This document shows, piece by piece, positions 25,949 through 34,128 of a stretch of DNA of 64,000 nt. Below the pieces are notes generated by a model that was given only the letters and a program-made list of their open reading frames with translations, made no database searches and was not told the DNA's origin. Origin of the DNA: DTU019 sp050949825 (GTDB lineage Bacteria > Bacillota > Syntrophomonadia > Syntrophomonadales > Syntrophomonadaceae); NCBI GenBank assembly GCA_050949825.1, contig JBMNGL010000001.1, forward strand, positions 372,001 to 436,000, in the 5' to 3' direction. Within the stretch, counting starts at the first letter, position 1. Each line of letters starts with the position of its first letter. Made by a program: the position numbers and the translations under genes.

Positions 25949-25976
25949 AACCACCTCTTGAGGTGGTTTTTTTTAT
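25949..25976 (+). terminator. Rho-independent terminator after the transketolase genes
   Basis: AACCACCT and AGGTGGTT pair around CTTG and are followed by eight T. Confidence 0.9.
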
Positions 25977-25996
25977 ATTTTCTGGGAGGAAGATAG

Positions 25997-26680
25997 GTGT
26001 TAGTTCAGTTTTATAATGTCTCCAAGATATACCCCAAAGGAAAAGCACTGGATGATGTATCACTTAAAATAGATCGGGGCGAGTTTGTATTCTTAATGGG
26101 ACCCAGCGGCGCAGGCAAATCAACCATGATTAAGATGATGTTCCGGGAGGAGGAACCGAGCCGGGGGCAGATCTTTATCGCGGAACGCAGCCTGGTTCGT
26201 ATGAAACGCCAGGATGTCCCCAAGGTCAGGCGCAATATGGGGATTGTTTTTCAGGATTTTAAACTGCTGGAAAATAAGACCGTTTATGAAAATGTGTCCT
26301 TTGCCATGGAGGTGGTGGGCGCAGCGCAACGGGAAATCAAGCGGCGTGTGCCCGAGGTTCTGCAAATGGTGGGCTTGCAGGATAAACACAATTCTTTCCC
26401 CGGGGAGTTGTCCGGCGGCGAGCAGCAGCGGGTCGGCATTGCCAGGGCTTTAGCCAATCAGCCGCTGCTGCTGATTGCGGATGAACCCACCGGCAACCTG
26501 GATATTGATACTTCACTGGAGATTTTGGATCTTCTCGTCGATATTAACCGCAAAGGCACCACCATTATAATGGCCACCCACGATCGGGAATTGGTCAAAG
26601 CAGCTCACAAGCGGGTGGTGCTGCTGGAAAAGGGCCGAATTAAGGCTGATTATGCGCCCGGGGAGTACATGGTATGTTAA
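25997..26680 (+). CDS. ftsE: Cell-division ABC transporter ATPase FtsE
   Basis: 227 residues with Walker A GPSGAGKST (near 36), Q-loop, signature LSGGEQQRVGIARAL and Walker B LLIADEPTGNLD. GTG 25997 follows GGGAGGAAGA. The end overlaps ftsX. Family knowledge: FtsEX senses the division or elongation state and switches on a wall hydrolase outside the cell; a candidate partner lies two genes downstream. Confidence 0.95.
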   Translation: MLVQFYNVSKIYPKGKALDDVSLKIDRGEFVFLMGPSGAGKSTMIKMMFREEEPSRGQIFIAERSLVRMKRQDVPKVRRNMGIVFQDFKLLENKTVYENVSFAMEVVGAAQREIKRRVPEVLQMVGLQDKHNSFPGELSGGEQQRVGIARALANQPLLLIADEPTGNLDIDTSLEILDLLVDINRKGTTIIMATHDRELVKAAHKRVVLLEKGRIKADYAPGEYMVC

Positions 26681-27555
26681 AGAACATCCTGTATTTCTGT
26701 CGTGAAGCACTGCAATCCATGCTGCGCAATCGCATTCTTTCCCTGGCCACGATCAGTACGGTAGCAATCTGTATTCTGATCCTGGGCATGGCTATACTGG
26801 CTACCTTGAATGCCAGTCGCATCATAACTCGCCTGGAGTCGGATCTGGAGATCATGTCCTACCTGAGCAGTGATTTGACTGCCAGCCAGATCAGCGACGT
26901 TGAAAAGGAATTGAAAGCGATCCCCGGGGTGGATACGGTCCGCTTTGTCTCCCGCGAGGAGGCTTTGCAGTATTTGCAGGAGACCTTTGGTGAAGACCGC
27001 TACAACCTGCAGCAAACCCTGGGCAAGAACCCGCTGCCTGATGCTTATGAGATCAAAGCCGTGGACCCGCATCAGGTGCCGGCTATCGCCGAGCAGGTGG
27101 AACAGGTGGCGGGCATCAGCAGGATTAGCTATGGCAAGGAACTGGTCAGCAATCTGTTTACAGCCACCAAATGGGTGCGCATCTTGAGTATGGCGTTTAT
27201 TGTCCTGCTCTCGCTGGGAGCCATTTTCCTGATTGCGACCACTATTCGCCTGGCGGTATTTTCCCGCCGCAAGGAAGTATATTTGATGAAATTGATCGGG
27301 TCGACCGATTGGTTTGTGCGCTGGCCGTTTTTTATCGAAGGGATTTTACTGGGTACTGCCGGCGCCTTGATAGCCATTTTATTATTGGCGTTAGGCTATG
27401 GGACCTTGATAGGATCCGTACAAGCAGTGCCCTTTGTTCCGGTGGTTACCAATACCACCTTGCTGATTAAACTGTATGCCGGGCTGGTTCTGGTGGGAGC
27501 GTTCCTGGGTATTTTGGGCACCTACATATCGCTTAATCGCTTCCTCGAGGTGTGA
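26674..27555 (+). CDS. ftsX: Cell-division protein FtsX (permease-like)
   Basis: 293 residues with four membrane helices (about 22-44, 168-190, 220-245, 260-283) and a large extracellular loop between the first two, the usual FtsX layout. ATG 26674 overlaps ftsE by seven bases. The outside loop would contact the EnvC-like peptidase encoded next. Confidence 0.94.
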   Translation: MLKNILYFCREALQSMLRNRILSLATISTVAICILILGMAILATLNASRIITRLESDLEIMSYLSSDLTASQISDVEKELKAIPGVDTVRFVSREEALQYLQETFGEDRYNLQQTLGKNPLPDAYEIKAVDPHQVPAIAEQVEQVAGISRISYGKELVSNLFTATKWVRILSMAFIVLLSLGAIFLIATTIRLAVFSRRKEVYLMKLIGSTDWFVRWPFFIEGILLGTAGALIAILLLALGYGTLIGSVQAVPFVPVVTNTTLLIKLYAGLVLVGAFLGILGTYISLNRFLEV

Positions 27556-27595
27556 TCGCCAGCCCAAAAGTAAGAAAAAGGGGGGCTTTCTACAT

Positions 27596-28726
27596 ATGTC
27601 TTGCCGTAAGCGCAGCTTAGCCATGTTCATGGCCTTGATTTTTATATTAAGTTTTATCCTGCCGGTTTATGCTGATGAGATTGATGAGGCTCGCCAGAGG
27701 CTGCAGGATTTGAACCAGCAGATTAATGCCCAGCAGGCCAATGTGGATGGGGTCAAGCAGCGGCAACGCTCCATTATGAGCCAGATTCAGTCCCTGGACC
27801 AGAGCATCAAATCCGTTGAGCAGAATATCAATGCCTTGAACACGGATATTGGACAGCTGGAAAAGGTCATTGCCAAAACCCGGCAGGAGATCAGCCAGGA
27901 AGAAAAGGAACTGGATAAGCAGGTGGATATACTCGGCGAGCGCCTGGTTTATGTCTATGAAAAAGGCGGGCAGGCCTCTTATCTTGAGGTCTTGCTGGCT
28001 TCTACCGATATCAAGGATTTCCTCACCCGTTATGATATGCTGAAATACATAGTTCAAGGCGATGTTCAACTGATTGATTCCATAAATCAAACGCGCCGTG
28101 AACTGGAAGTAAAAAAGAGTGATCTGGAGGTTAAACAAAACCGACTGGTTTTAGCCCGGGAAGGGCATCAGAGCAACAAAATCACCCTGGCTTCTCAGCA
28201 AAACGATAAGAAAGCCGTCCTCAGCCAGGTGGAAAAAGAAAAGGCCTCTTTAGAACAGGCCCTGGCTGAATTGGAGGCAGCTTCCCGCGAGGTGGAAGCC
28301 TTGATCCGCAGAGCGCAATCCGGCAGCCAATTGGGGACCGGGGTTTTCACCTGGCCCACACCGGGTTATCGCGGTATTAATTCTGATTATGGCATGCGTT
28401 ACCATCCCATTTTGAAGCAGCGCAAGATGCATACCGGCATTGATATCAACGCCTCCGGGGGAGCGAGTATTGTGGCGGCGGACAGCGGTACCGTCATATT
28501 TGCGGGCTGGATGGGCGCTTACGGGCAGGCCGTCATCATCGACCACGGTGAGGGCATATCCACTTTATATGGTCATCAGAGCAGTATTCTGGTCAGTTCC
28601 GGCCAGTCGGTTGAAAAGGGACAGAAAATCGGTAAAGTTGGCAGTACCGGTTGGAGCACCGGGCCGCACCTGCACTTTGAAGTGCGTATAAACGGGCAGC
28701 CCACCAACCCGCACAATTATGTTTAA
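27596..28726 (+). CDS. EnvC-like secreted M23 peptidase/hydrolase activator
   Basis: 376 residues. A signal peptide (residues 1-25, cleavage near VYA-DE) precedes a long coiled coil (about 28-245) and an M23/LytM domain (about 265-376). The zinc ligands are visible: H of RYHPI / D of MHTGIDI, and HLHFEV near the end (TGPHLHFEV), so catalysis is possible, unlike degenerate EnvC. ATG 27596 follows AAAGGGGGG. It follows ftsE-ftsX by 41 bases. Coiled coil plus LytM next to ftsEX is the arrangement of FtsEX-controlled wall hydrolases such as EnvC or PcsB-type proteins. Confidence 0.9.
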   Translation: MSCRKRSLAMFMALIFILSFILPVYADEIDEARQRLQDLNQQINAQQANVDGVKQRQRSIMSQIQSLDQSIKSVEQNINALNTDIGQLEKVIAKTRQEISQEEKELDKQVDILGERLVYVYEKGGQASYLEVLLASTDIKDFLTRYDMLKYIVQGDVQLIDSINQTRRELEVKKSDLEVKQNRLVLAREGHQSNKITLASQQNDKKAVLSQVEKEKASLEQALAELEAASREVEALIRRAQSGSQLGTGVFTWPTPGYRGINSDYGMRYHPILKQRKMHTGIDINASGGASIVAADSGTVIFAGWMGAYGQAVIIDHGEGISTLYGHQSSILVSSGQSVEKGQKIGKVGSTGWSTGPHLHFEVRINGQPTNPHNYV

Positions 28727-28744
28727 ATAACTTTAACTTTGGTA

Positions 28745-28827
28745 CTCTGGTGCCTGGCACCAGAGCAACACAGGGACGTTCTTTTTGTTGGCTCTGCAGA
28801 GCCAACAAAAAGAACGTCCCTGTGTTG
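28745..28827. repeat. Two adjoining perfect palindromes after the peptidase gene
   Basis: A 21-base palindrome (CTCTGGTGCC, T, GGCACCAGAG; 28745-28765) abuts a hairpin with perfectly complementary 31-base arms and no loop (28766-28796 and 28797-28827, containing CAGGGACGTTCTTTTTGTTGG). A fragment related to the first palindrome occurs at 43533-43545 (CTCTGGTGCCTGG) and pieces related to the second at about 30580 (GAACCGTCCCC) and 47172 (AAGAACGTCCCCC). Confidence 0.9.
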
Positions 28828-28887
28828 GGTTGAGAGCGCAGGGCAATCCCTGTCCTTGTTTGGGGTAAAAGACTAATCAGTGCTTTG

Positions 28888-28922
28888 CAACTGTGTTATT
28901 ATATTCCTGTATGTTACAGTTG
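28888..28922 (+). promoter_or_regulatory. Inverted repeat upstream of the permease gene
   Basis: CAACTGT and ACAGTTG are spaced by 21 bases of AT-rich sequence, 79 bases before the permease start. It could be an operator or a loose hairpin; the regulator is unknown. Confidence 0.25.
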
Positions 28923-29000
28923 CCCTCATATATGTGACATTAATCTGCCGGTTGATTCTTTTGTAATAGATGAAGCTAGGATGGGGGAGGAAAGGTTTAC

Positions 29001-30551
29001 ATGGATGTCCTGTTGACGTTGTTGCCGGTGCTGGTGGTGCTGTTTCTGCTGGCGGCCTTGAAATGGCCCGCGGATATAAGCGGATTGCTGGGTTGGGTGG
29101 CGGCTATGGCTATGGCCATGTTGTTTTTCAACACCCCCTGGGAGGTGGCATCTACGGCCAGCCTGGCGGGGTTGGTCTGTTCTTTCCCGGTTTCTTTAAT
29201 GGTGGGGACCTCAATATTTCAGATTACCTTTTTGGAGTGCACCGGTGCTCTGGAGCGGATTGTGGTTTTTGTAAAAACCATCGCCCGCAACAATCAGGTG
29301 GTACAGATTATGATCATTAATATGGGTATCGGCACCTTGCTGGTGGCAGTTGGGGCTACGCCGGTCTCTATCCTGCCACCCATCATGCTGGCCCTTGGTT
29401 ATTCGACCTTTGTGGCGGTGGCTTTGCCGGCGCTGGGATTTGACGCCCTCTGCACCTATGCGCTTTTGGGGGCGCCCCTGGTAGTATTTGCCGATATGAC
29501 CGGGACCCCGCTTACGCAGTCGGCCCTGGTGTTTTCCAAATTTATGCCTATCATTTCCACTTTGATCGGTTTTGGCATGCTGTGGGTGGTAGGGGGCTGG
29601 GCCAAGATGCGGGAAGGTTGTGTGCCCTGTATCATAGCTGGCGCCACCATGGGATTAACCGCTATTGCAGTAGCCCATATCGGCAAGGGTATTGTATTGA
29701 CCGGGGTTATGGGCGGAGTTGCCACCATTCTGGTGATGATTATTTACCTTAAACTTACCGGTAATCGGGTCCTGGACAGACAAGACTTGCTGCCCCGGGA
29801 CCGGGCCACGGAAAAATCTATGCCGCTGCTGAAGGCCCTGGGACCATGGCTTATCCTGATCGGATGCTGCCTGGTCATTAACTTTTGGAGTCCGCTTTAC
29901 AGGCTTCTTTTCTCCCAAATGGCGATGCCCCTGGCCATAATCCCCGGAGGCAAGCCCATTATGACCCGTATGTTGTGGAATGCTTACACCTGGGTGATTA
30001 TCAGCACCCTTCTGGCGGTGCCTTTTCTCACCCCCACCAAAGCGCAGTGGAAAGAGATTGGCAGCAAGTGGTTCAGGCGAGCGCCGCGGCCGGTCTTCTC
30101 CGCGGCTATATTTTTTGCTATTGCCTATGTGATGATGTATTCTGGTTACAGTTCTTCAGGAAGCGCCTGGGCCTTGCATGAACCGGGCAGCAACATGATA
30201 TATATTTTGGCCACCGGCTCAGCCCATGTTTTCCAGGGTCTCTACCCGGCGGTAGCAGCCTACCTGGGTTTGCTGGGTGGCTTTGTCACCGGTTCGGAAG
30301 CATCTACTATCGCCCTCTTTGCGAAATATAATGCCATTACTTCTAATCTGTTGAACCTGGACAACCTGGTGGTGACCGCCGGAACAGCCATTGCAGGCGG
30401 CCTGGCCAGTGTTATCTCTCCGGCCAAATTGCAGAACGCGGCGGCCACCATAGATGCCCTGGGAACTGAATCCCAGGTGATTCGTGTAGCTATCGGGGTG
30501 TCCCTGGTGTTTACCCTGGTGGCGGCGATATTAACATTTTTATGGGCATAA
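29001..30551 (+). CDS. L-lactate permease family transporter
   Basis: 516 residues with about 12-13 hydrophobic segments along the whole length. The overall pattern and motifs such as GGFVTGSEAST near residue 430 and LCTYALLGAPLVVFADMTG match the LctP family. Family knowledge: LctP proteins import lactate or glycolate with protons. ATG 29001 follows GGGGGAGG. It stands alone between a hairpin repeat and the S41 protease gene. The substrate is a guess; no lactate dehydrogenase lies next to it. Confidence 0.75.
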   Translation: MDVLLTLLPVLVVLFLLAALKWPADISGLLGWVAAMAMAMLFFNTPWEVASTASLAGLVCSFPVSLMVGTSIFQITFLECTGALERIVVFVKTIARNNQVVQIMIINMGIGTLLVAVGATPVSILPPIMLALGYSTFVAVALPALGFDALCTYALLGAPLVVFADMTGTPLTQSALVFSKFMPIISTLIGFGMLWVVGGWAKMREGCVPCIIAGATMGLTAIAVAHIGKGIVLTGVMGGVATILVMIIYLKLTGNRVLDRQDLLPRDRATEKSMPLLKALGPWLILIGCCLVINFWSPLYRLLFSQMAMPLAIIPGGKPIMTRMLWNAYTWVIISTLLAVPFLTPTKAQWKEIGSKWFRRAPRPVFSAAIFFAIAYVMMYSGYSSSGSAWALHEPGSNMIYILATGSAHVFQGLYPAVAAYLGLLGGFVTGSEASTIALFAKYNAITSNLLNLDNLVVTAGTAIAGGLASVISPAKLQNAAATIDALGTESQVIRVAIGVSLVFTLVAAILTFLWA

Positions 30552-30695
30552 TGGGCGCGGGTATAAAGAGATGTCAGGAGAACCGTCCCCTTCACTGATC
30601 AAAGGTAAAGCAGGGTTTGGTCGGCATGCGGCGGAACAATGCGCCGGCCGCATATTTGTATTAATTGGATAATAGAATATATTGGTGGTGACGAT

Positions 30696-31856
30696 TTGAA
30701 CAAAGAGAGAAATACCTTGTTGCGGGGGCTTAACATCTTTTTTACTGCCATCGGTGTGGTGGTGGTGGTCGCTTTTATGGCCCTGATTGTGACCAGCAGC
30801 ACCAGTCTGGGAACCCTGTTTAGCGTCATTGGATTGGTCAAAACCCAGTCCATATACCCGATCAACGGTGCGCAGATGCTGGAAGGTGCCGGGGCAGGCA
30901 TTGTTGAAGCCCTGGATGATCCCTATTCCCGCTATCTTGACAAACAGACCTACCAGGATTTAAAGGTGAAGCTGGAGGCCAAGTTCGGTGGCATTGGGGT
31001 TTATGTTGGCCAGGACAATCAAGGCCGCATAAAGATTTATTCTCCCATTAAAGGCACTCCGGCTTATAAGGAAGGTATCAAGCATGGGGATATCATAGTC
31101 CGCATCAATGGGGAAAGCACTATTAAAATGACCTCTGATGAGGCTGCCCAATTGATGCGCGGCGACCCGGGCACACAATTGGAATTGGGAGTCTATCGTG
31201 AATCAGAAGGCAAGGAAATCAGTTTTACCATTGTTCGTGAAATCATAAATGTTCCCTCAGTGGAAGACAAAATCCTCGATGAACAGGTCGGAATAGGCTA
31301 TATCAGCCTTAATCAATTCCATGCCCAATCGGCCCATGAGTTGAGCAGCAGTGTGGAAAAAATGATTAATGGGGAACAAGTAAAGGGCATTATCCTTGAT
31401 TTGCGTGACAATGGCGGTGGAGACTTCAATGCTGCCGTGGATATTGCCGGCATCTTTTTGGATGGCAGCACGGTGGTGAGTGCGGCCGACGGCAAAGGCA
31501 ATCAGCAGGTGTATAAGGCCTCTTTGGGGCAAGTGGATATCCCCCTGGTGGTATTGGTTAATCATGATAGTGCCAGCGCTTCGGAAATCCTGGCCGCGGC
31601 CCTGCAAGAAAATCAGCGTGCCGAGCTGGTGGGTGTGAAAACCTATGGCAAAGGCCTGGTGCAAACCGTATTTCCCCTGCATGACGGTGGAGCCTTGAAA
31701 CTCACTACCCAAAAATATTTTACCCCCAACGGGACAGATATCAATCAGGTCGGCATCACCCCTGATTACGAGGTTCAAAACGATCCCAATAACGGCCAGG
31801 ATCTGCAATTGGAAAAAGCAATAGCTGTTTTAAAACTTAAGCTGGGAATAAAATAA
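30696..31856 (+). CDS. ctpB: C-terminal processing peptidase (S41 family, CtpA/CtpB)
   Basis: 386 residues: one N-terminal membrane helix (about 13-35), a PDZ domain (about 90-175; FGGIGVYVGQDNQGRIKIYSP), and an S41 protease core. The catalytic Ser is in NHDSASASEILAAAL and the Lys in KTYGKGLVQT. The start TTG 30696 follows GGTGGTGA; no better start is seen. Family knowledge: cleaves C-termini of exported proteins; CtpB in Bacillus acts in spore signalling. It is next to a MinJ-like gene as in Bacillus. Confidence 0.92.
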   Translation: MNKERNTLLRGLNIFFTAIGVVVVVAFMALIVTSSTSLGTLFSVIGLVKTQSIYPINGAQMLEGAGAGIVEALDDPYSRYLDKQTYQDLKVKLEAKFGGIGVYVGQDNQGRIKIYSPIKGTPAYKEGIKHGDIIVRINGESTIKMTSDEAAQLMRGDPGTQLELGVYRESEGKEISFTIVREIINVPSVEDKILDEQVGIGYISLNQFHAQSAHELSSSVEKMINGEQVKGIILDLRDNGGGDFNAAVDIAGIFLDGSTVVSAADGKGNQQVYKASLGQVDIPLVVLVNHDSASASEILAAALQENQRAELVGVKTYGKGLVQTVFPLHDGGALKLTTQKYFTPNGTDINQVGITPDYEVQNDPNNGQDLQLEKAIAVLKLKLGIK

Positions 31857-31915
31857 TTTTAGCAACCAACTGGCACGCTCCCGGGTGGGTTTTTGAACCC
31901 AAAGGAGTGGACTGC

Positions 31916-32779
31916 TTGGAATCTGTCGGCAGCATCTGGCTGCAAATGGGGCGGGTATGGTGGCAAACCCTGTCCTCGCCGCTTTTTCTGCTGCTCTATC
32001 TGCTCATCTTTTTCCTCATCAGTCGTTCCTATGGACGCAGGAAGCCTGCAGACAATTCGGGGAAAAAGCCCTATGATTTTCTTCCCTCGACGTTCCTCTC
32101 GCTGCTATTCGGCCTGTGCGGGGGTCTGATCGGCAGTGCTTTGCTGACCATGGCCGGAATTGACCTGCGCAATATTAACATTTTGGCCTTATGGCTGCTT
32201 GCCCTGGGGTTGGCATTGATTCATCCGCGCCTGATCTGCTTCGCCTATGCCGGGGGGCTGTTGGCCTGGTTTGATTTGATGAGCTCTCAGCCGACCGGAT
32301 GTGTTCCGCAGATTATTGGCCTGATAGCCATTCTGCACCTTATTGAAAGCCTGCTGATTCTTGTCGATGGCAGCACCCGACCGGGACGCGTGGAATTCAA
32401 AAAGCAGGGCCAGGCTGTGCAGGGATTGCAACTGCAGCGCTTCTGGCCCTTGTTGCTGGTCATCACTTGCTCCGCTGATATAGAGGGGGGTACTACTATG
32501 CCTGCCTGGTGGCCCTTGCTGAAATGCTATCCCCCGGCCAACCCGGACAGCCTGTATATCATGCTCCCGGTGCTGGCTGTCCTGGGCTATAGTGAGACTG
32601 TCAGCAGATCCACCCCCCGCCGGCAGGTTATCCGCTCCGCCCGCAATCTGGCTGTGTACAGCCTGACCTTATTGAGTCTGGCTCTGGGAGCCTCCGCTTT
32701 TCCCTTTCTCTGCTGGGCAGCCGCTTTATTTGCCCCCCTTGGTCATGAACTGCTTATCTGGTTGGGCAAACGCTGCTAA
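31916..32779 (+). CDS. MinJ-like polytopic membrane protein lacking a PDZ domain
   Basis: 287 residues with about seven membrane segments. The pattern LALGLALIHPRLICFAYAGG and LIAILHLIESLLIL resembles the membrane part of MinJ/PDZ-type membrane proteins that sit beside ctpB and ftsEX. In the relatives I know, a cytoplasmic PDZ domain follows a segment like FAPLGHELLIWLG; here a stop comes two residues later, and no PDZ is found in any frame downstream. TTG 31916 with AAAGGAG at 31901-31907 is the best start. MinJ links DivIVA to MinD in Bacillus; that role is uncertain here. Confidence 0.65.
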   Translation: MESVGSIWLQMGRVWWQTLSSPLFLLLYLLIFFLISRSYGRRKPADNSGKKPYDFLPSTFLSLLFGLCGGLIGSALLTMAGIDLRNINILALWLLALGLALIHPRLICFAYAGGLLAWFDLMSSQPTGCVPQIIGLIAILHLIESLLILVDGSTRPGRVEFKKQGQAVQGLQLQRFWPLLLVITCSADIEGGTTMPAWWPLLKCYPPANPDSLYIMLPVLAVLGYSETVSRSTPRRQVIRSARNLAVYSLTLLSLALGASAFPFLCWAAALFAPLGHELLIWLGKRC

Positions 32780-32884
32780 GGCCTCGCTTTTCCGATCTGA
32801 AATCAATCTTTCTATCCACTTTATTAACCATCGGTCACTGATCCGAATATACTATAGAAATCCCGCAGGAAAAGGGGTCTGGAA

Positions 32885-33952
32885 TTGTTCTACAAAGGCA
32901 AAAGCAAGTATGTGCTCTCCAGCACATTTACCGAACAAGGCTTAATCAGTTGTCTGCCTGACCTGGTAGTGGGTCTACGGCGGGTATATATACTCAAGGG
33001 TGCTGCCGGCACCGGCAAATCCACCTTTATTCGCCTCACAGGGGAAGCCCTGTCAGAACGGGGCTATGAAGTGGAGTACTGGATTTCGGCTGCCGATGCC
33101 TTCAATCCTGAAGGCATCTATATTCCGCAGTTGGATACGGCGGTTGTCAACGGCAGCGGCGCCGCAGCCCTTGAACCCCGTTATCCCCATGTTACCGGTT
33201 ATACGCTCTATCTCGGGGATTACCTGGAGCAGGATGCTATTAAGCAACAGGCTATGCAGATCATCGGCCACATCGAGCGCCGGGAAGAAAAGCACAAAGA
33301 GGCGGTGCTGCATCTACAGGCGGCTGCCCGCGCTCGTGCCATAATAAAAAGAGGCAATGCCTCTCACCTGAACCTGCAGAAGCTCTACAGCCTGGCAGAT
33401 GAGCTCTATTGTGCCGCGACCAAACCTCTGCCCCGGGAAAAACACTATTTTGCCAGTGCCATGACTGCCAGCGGCTACATCAATTATGTAGGAGAAATAA
33501 GCGCAGACTGCCGGCAGCGGTTTATTCTGACCGGACCGACCGGCAGCGGCAAATCCACCATCCTGGCCGAAATAGCCGGGAAAGCACTGGCGCAAGGCCA
33601 CAGCGTGGAATGCTACCACAGCGGGCTGGAAGCCGAAAGCCTGTTAATGATTATTCTGCCGGCATTCAGGACTGCCGTTATTGACGCCGGTGGCCTGCAA
33701 CTGGCCGCAAAGGCGGGAGATAAGGTCATCAGCATGGAGGCCATCCTGAATGATTTTGATTCCGAGCAGGCCATGGCCATATACAGCTCCGTTGAGCGCG
33801 ACTATGAAACCCTGCTCGGCAAGGCCCAGGAGGAATTGGAACAGGCCCGGCAGGAATTGAACGCCCTCAAGCGCCTCTACGCCAGCAAAATGGATTTTCA
33901 AGCCCTCGATAAACAACGCCTGCAGTTATTGGCAGAAATCCTCACCGATTAA
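32885..33952 (+). CDS. Double P-loop ATPase of unknown function (PRK06851-like)
   Basis: 355 residues with two P-loops: GAAGTGKST near residue 39 and GPTGSGKST near residue 218. The two halves share the order of features (P-loop, then a GY/HSVE strand, a region ending in AxDAGG or DTAVVNG), so the protein looks like an internal duplication. The C-terminus is a coiled coil (QEELEQARQELNALKRLY). It resembles an uncharacterised family found in spore-forming Clostridia. TTG 32885 follows GGAAAAGGGG. It is monocistronic, followed by a hairpin repeat. Function unknown. Confidence 0.75.
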   Translation: MFYKGKSKYVLSSTFTEQGLISCLPDLVVGLRRVYILKGAAGTGKSTFIRLTGEALSERGYEVEYWISAADAFNPEGIYIPQLDTAVVNGSGAAALEPRYPHVTGYTLYLGDYLEQDAIKQQAMQIIGHIERREEKHKEAVLHLQAAARARAIIKRGNASHLNLQKLYSLADELYCAATKPLPREKHYFASAMTASGYINYVGEISADCRQRFILTGPTGSGKSTILAEIAGKALAQGHSVECYHSGLEAESLLMIILPAFRTAVIDAGGLQLAAKAGDKVISMEAILNDFDSEQAMAIYSSVERDYETLLGKAQEELEQARQELNALKRLYASKMDFQALDKQRLQLLAEILTD

Positions 33953-33966
33953 GGAAGGTAGCGGGA

Positions 33967-34044
33967 GTCAGGGGGACGGCGAGTCAGGGGGACGGTGACT
34001 TTGACTCACCCTCGGGTGAGTCAAAGTCACCGTCCCCCTGACTC
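33967..34044. repeat. Perfect 31-base-pair hairpin with an adjacent partial copy
   Basis: Arms 33981-34011 and 34014-34044 are exactly complementary with a 2-base loop. The arm start (GAGTCAGGGGGACGG) is preceded by a partial direct copy at 33967-33979. The GGGGGACGG / CCGTCCCCC core is shared with the hairpins at 13148-13217 and, more loosely, 28766-28827. It lies between the ATPase gene and the LexA box of uvrB. Confidence 0.9.
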
Positions 34045-34064
34045 CGTCCCCTTTAACAGGAGGG

Positions 34065-34078
34065 CGAACATTTGTTAT
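34065..34078 (+). promoter_or_regulatory. Probable LexA (SOS) box of uvrB
   Basis: CGAACATTTGTTAT matches the Gram-positive LexA box CGAAC-N4-GTTCG in 8 of 10 fixed positions and lies 51 bases before uvrB. uvrB and uvrA are classic SOS genes. Confidence 0.65.
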
Positions 34079-34128
34079 TATGAAGAGGTGAAGTCCAGGC
34101 TGCGAAGACCGGAAATAAGAGGTTAATA

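Noticed and set aside
28745..28770. Sigma-54 promoter suggested by TGGCAC near the permease
   Set aside because: The TGGCAC belongs to a perfect palindrome and no TTGC element follows at the required distance.
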